Origin: Candidatus Polarisedimenticolaceae bacterium
Lineage (GTDB): Bacteria; Acidobacteriota; Polarisedimenticolia; Polarisedimenticolales; DASRJG01
Assembly: GCA_036275915.1 (NCBI GenBank)
Contig: DASUCV010000004.1
Location: forward strand, 726,204-790,203
Length of the DNA: 64,000 nt
Direction: 5' to 3'
The notes beneath the pieces were generated by a model. The model ran no database searches. It was given only the letters and a program-made list of their open reading frames with translations, and had not been told where the DNA came from. This document shows positions 63,740-64,000 of this stretch, piece after piece. A program made the position numbers and the translations under genes. Positions within the stretch are counted from its first letter, which is position 1. The number at the start of each line of letters is the position of its first letter.

Positions 63740-64000
63740 TTGCCTTCGAAGAACGGAGTGCTCGCGGTCCTACCGGGGCTTGCCCTCGTGGTGGCCCTGG
63801 CCGTCGTCGCCCGCTTGATCCACGGCCGCGTCCCTCCCGACATCGGGAAGCTCGTCGGCGAGGTGATCTTCGCGGTGATCTTGGGCCTCGCGGTCGGGAA
63901 CATCTTCCGCATCCCCAAGTTCGCCGAGCCCGGGATCAAGTTCGCGTTTCAGACCCTCCTCCGCCTCGCGATCGTCCTCCTCGGTGCGACGTTCACGTTC
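63740..64000 (+). CDS. YeiH/UPF0324-family putative sulfate exporter, N-terminal part
   Basis: The first 87 residues of a membrane protein cut by the window end. Hydrophobic helices at about residues 7-24, 39-55 and 70-87, with the family's VILGLAVGN and AIVLLGATFTF segments, match the YeiH/PSE group annotated as putative sulfate exporters. Start is TTG 63740 or GTG 63758. Its place right after cysteine dioxygenase suggests disposal of sulfite/sulfate made from cysteine; that link is inference. Confidence 0.75.
   Translation, partial: MPSKNGVLAVLPGLALVVALAVVARLIHGRVPPDIGKLVGEVIFAVILGLAVGNIFRIPKFAEPGIKFAFQTLLRLAIVLLGATFTF

Overview
The window is one continuous stretch of high-GC DNA (most lines near 65-70% G+C) densely packed with genes, many joined by ATGA or GTGA stop/start overlaps. 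The owner is a Gram-negative bacterium: it has an Oar-like TonB-dependent receptor, a TolC/adaptor/RND efflux set and several lipoprotein signals. Carboxypeptidase-regulatory-domain receptors, TPR-fused sulfatase-like enzymes, DUF3857/transglutaminase proteins, an ABC-permease/M1-peptidase fusion and a c-di-AMP cyclase together suggest Acidobacteriota (Thermoanaerobaculia/Holophagae-like) or a near relative. That is an inference from gene content; there is no rRNA or tRNA in the window to test it.

Layout. 1-3837: protein quality control (ClpB C-terminal part, Hsp20, HtpX, GrpE), then a UbiA prenyltransferase. 3837-3944: a perfect 50-bp nested palindrome between convergent genes. 3935-9287: argF, a cardiolipin-synthase-like PLD enzyme, and a dipeptidase/amino-acid permease pair. 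9321-11824: S58 peptidase coupled to an acyl-CoA ligase. 11821-18576: two DUF3857/transglutaminase-fold exported proteins (one catalytically intact, one degenerate), then a class III aminotransferase and a glutamate-semialdehyde-type aldehyde dehydrogenase. 18621-25871: S9 peptidase, TonB receptor, sulfatase-like/TPR lipoprotein. 25871-25940: a second GGGGACAGCT palindrome. 25946-32920: two back-to-back ABC transporters, one permease fused to an M1 aminopeptidase domain. 32917-40769: housekeeping run tilS-hpt-ftsH-folP-cdaA-cdaR-glmM (tRNA modification, purine salvage, membrane proteolysis, folate, c-di-AMP and cell-wall precursor synthesis). 40770-42106: a lower-GC island with a TlpA-like thioredoxin and a frameshifted small secreted Cys-containing protein. 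42107-44352: NatA/NatB-like ABC exporter. 44433-49145: complete branched-chain amino-acid (Liv) importer. 49148-51336: DUF4349 lipoprotein and MFS transporter. 51428-57080: TolC/adaptor/RND efflux operon. 57195-62589: secreted subtilase and EttA-like ABC-F protein. 62680-64000: small secreted CxxC protein, cysteine dioxygenase and the start of a YeiH-type putative sulfate exporter.

Two repeat families occupy gene ends: GGGGACAGCT-type palindromes that begin on the last base of a stop codon (two copies) and hairpin arrays of 7-bp GTNNACA units (three copies within 5.6 kb). Many starts are preceded at 6-10 nt by a TATAAT-like hexamer, which suggests frequent leaderless or near-leaderless transcripts. 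I see no complete novel multi-gene defence or mobile system. The best leads are the two repeat families, the leaderless-promoter pattern, the island with its broken secreted protein, the active/inactive transglutaminase pair, and the cysteine dioxygenase with the eukaryotic-type Cys and Tyr positions next to a putative sulfur exporter.
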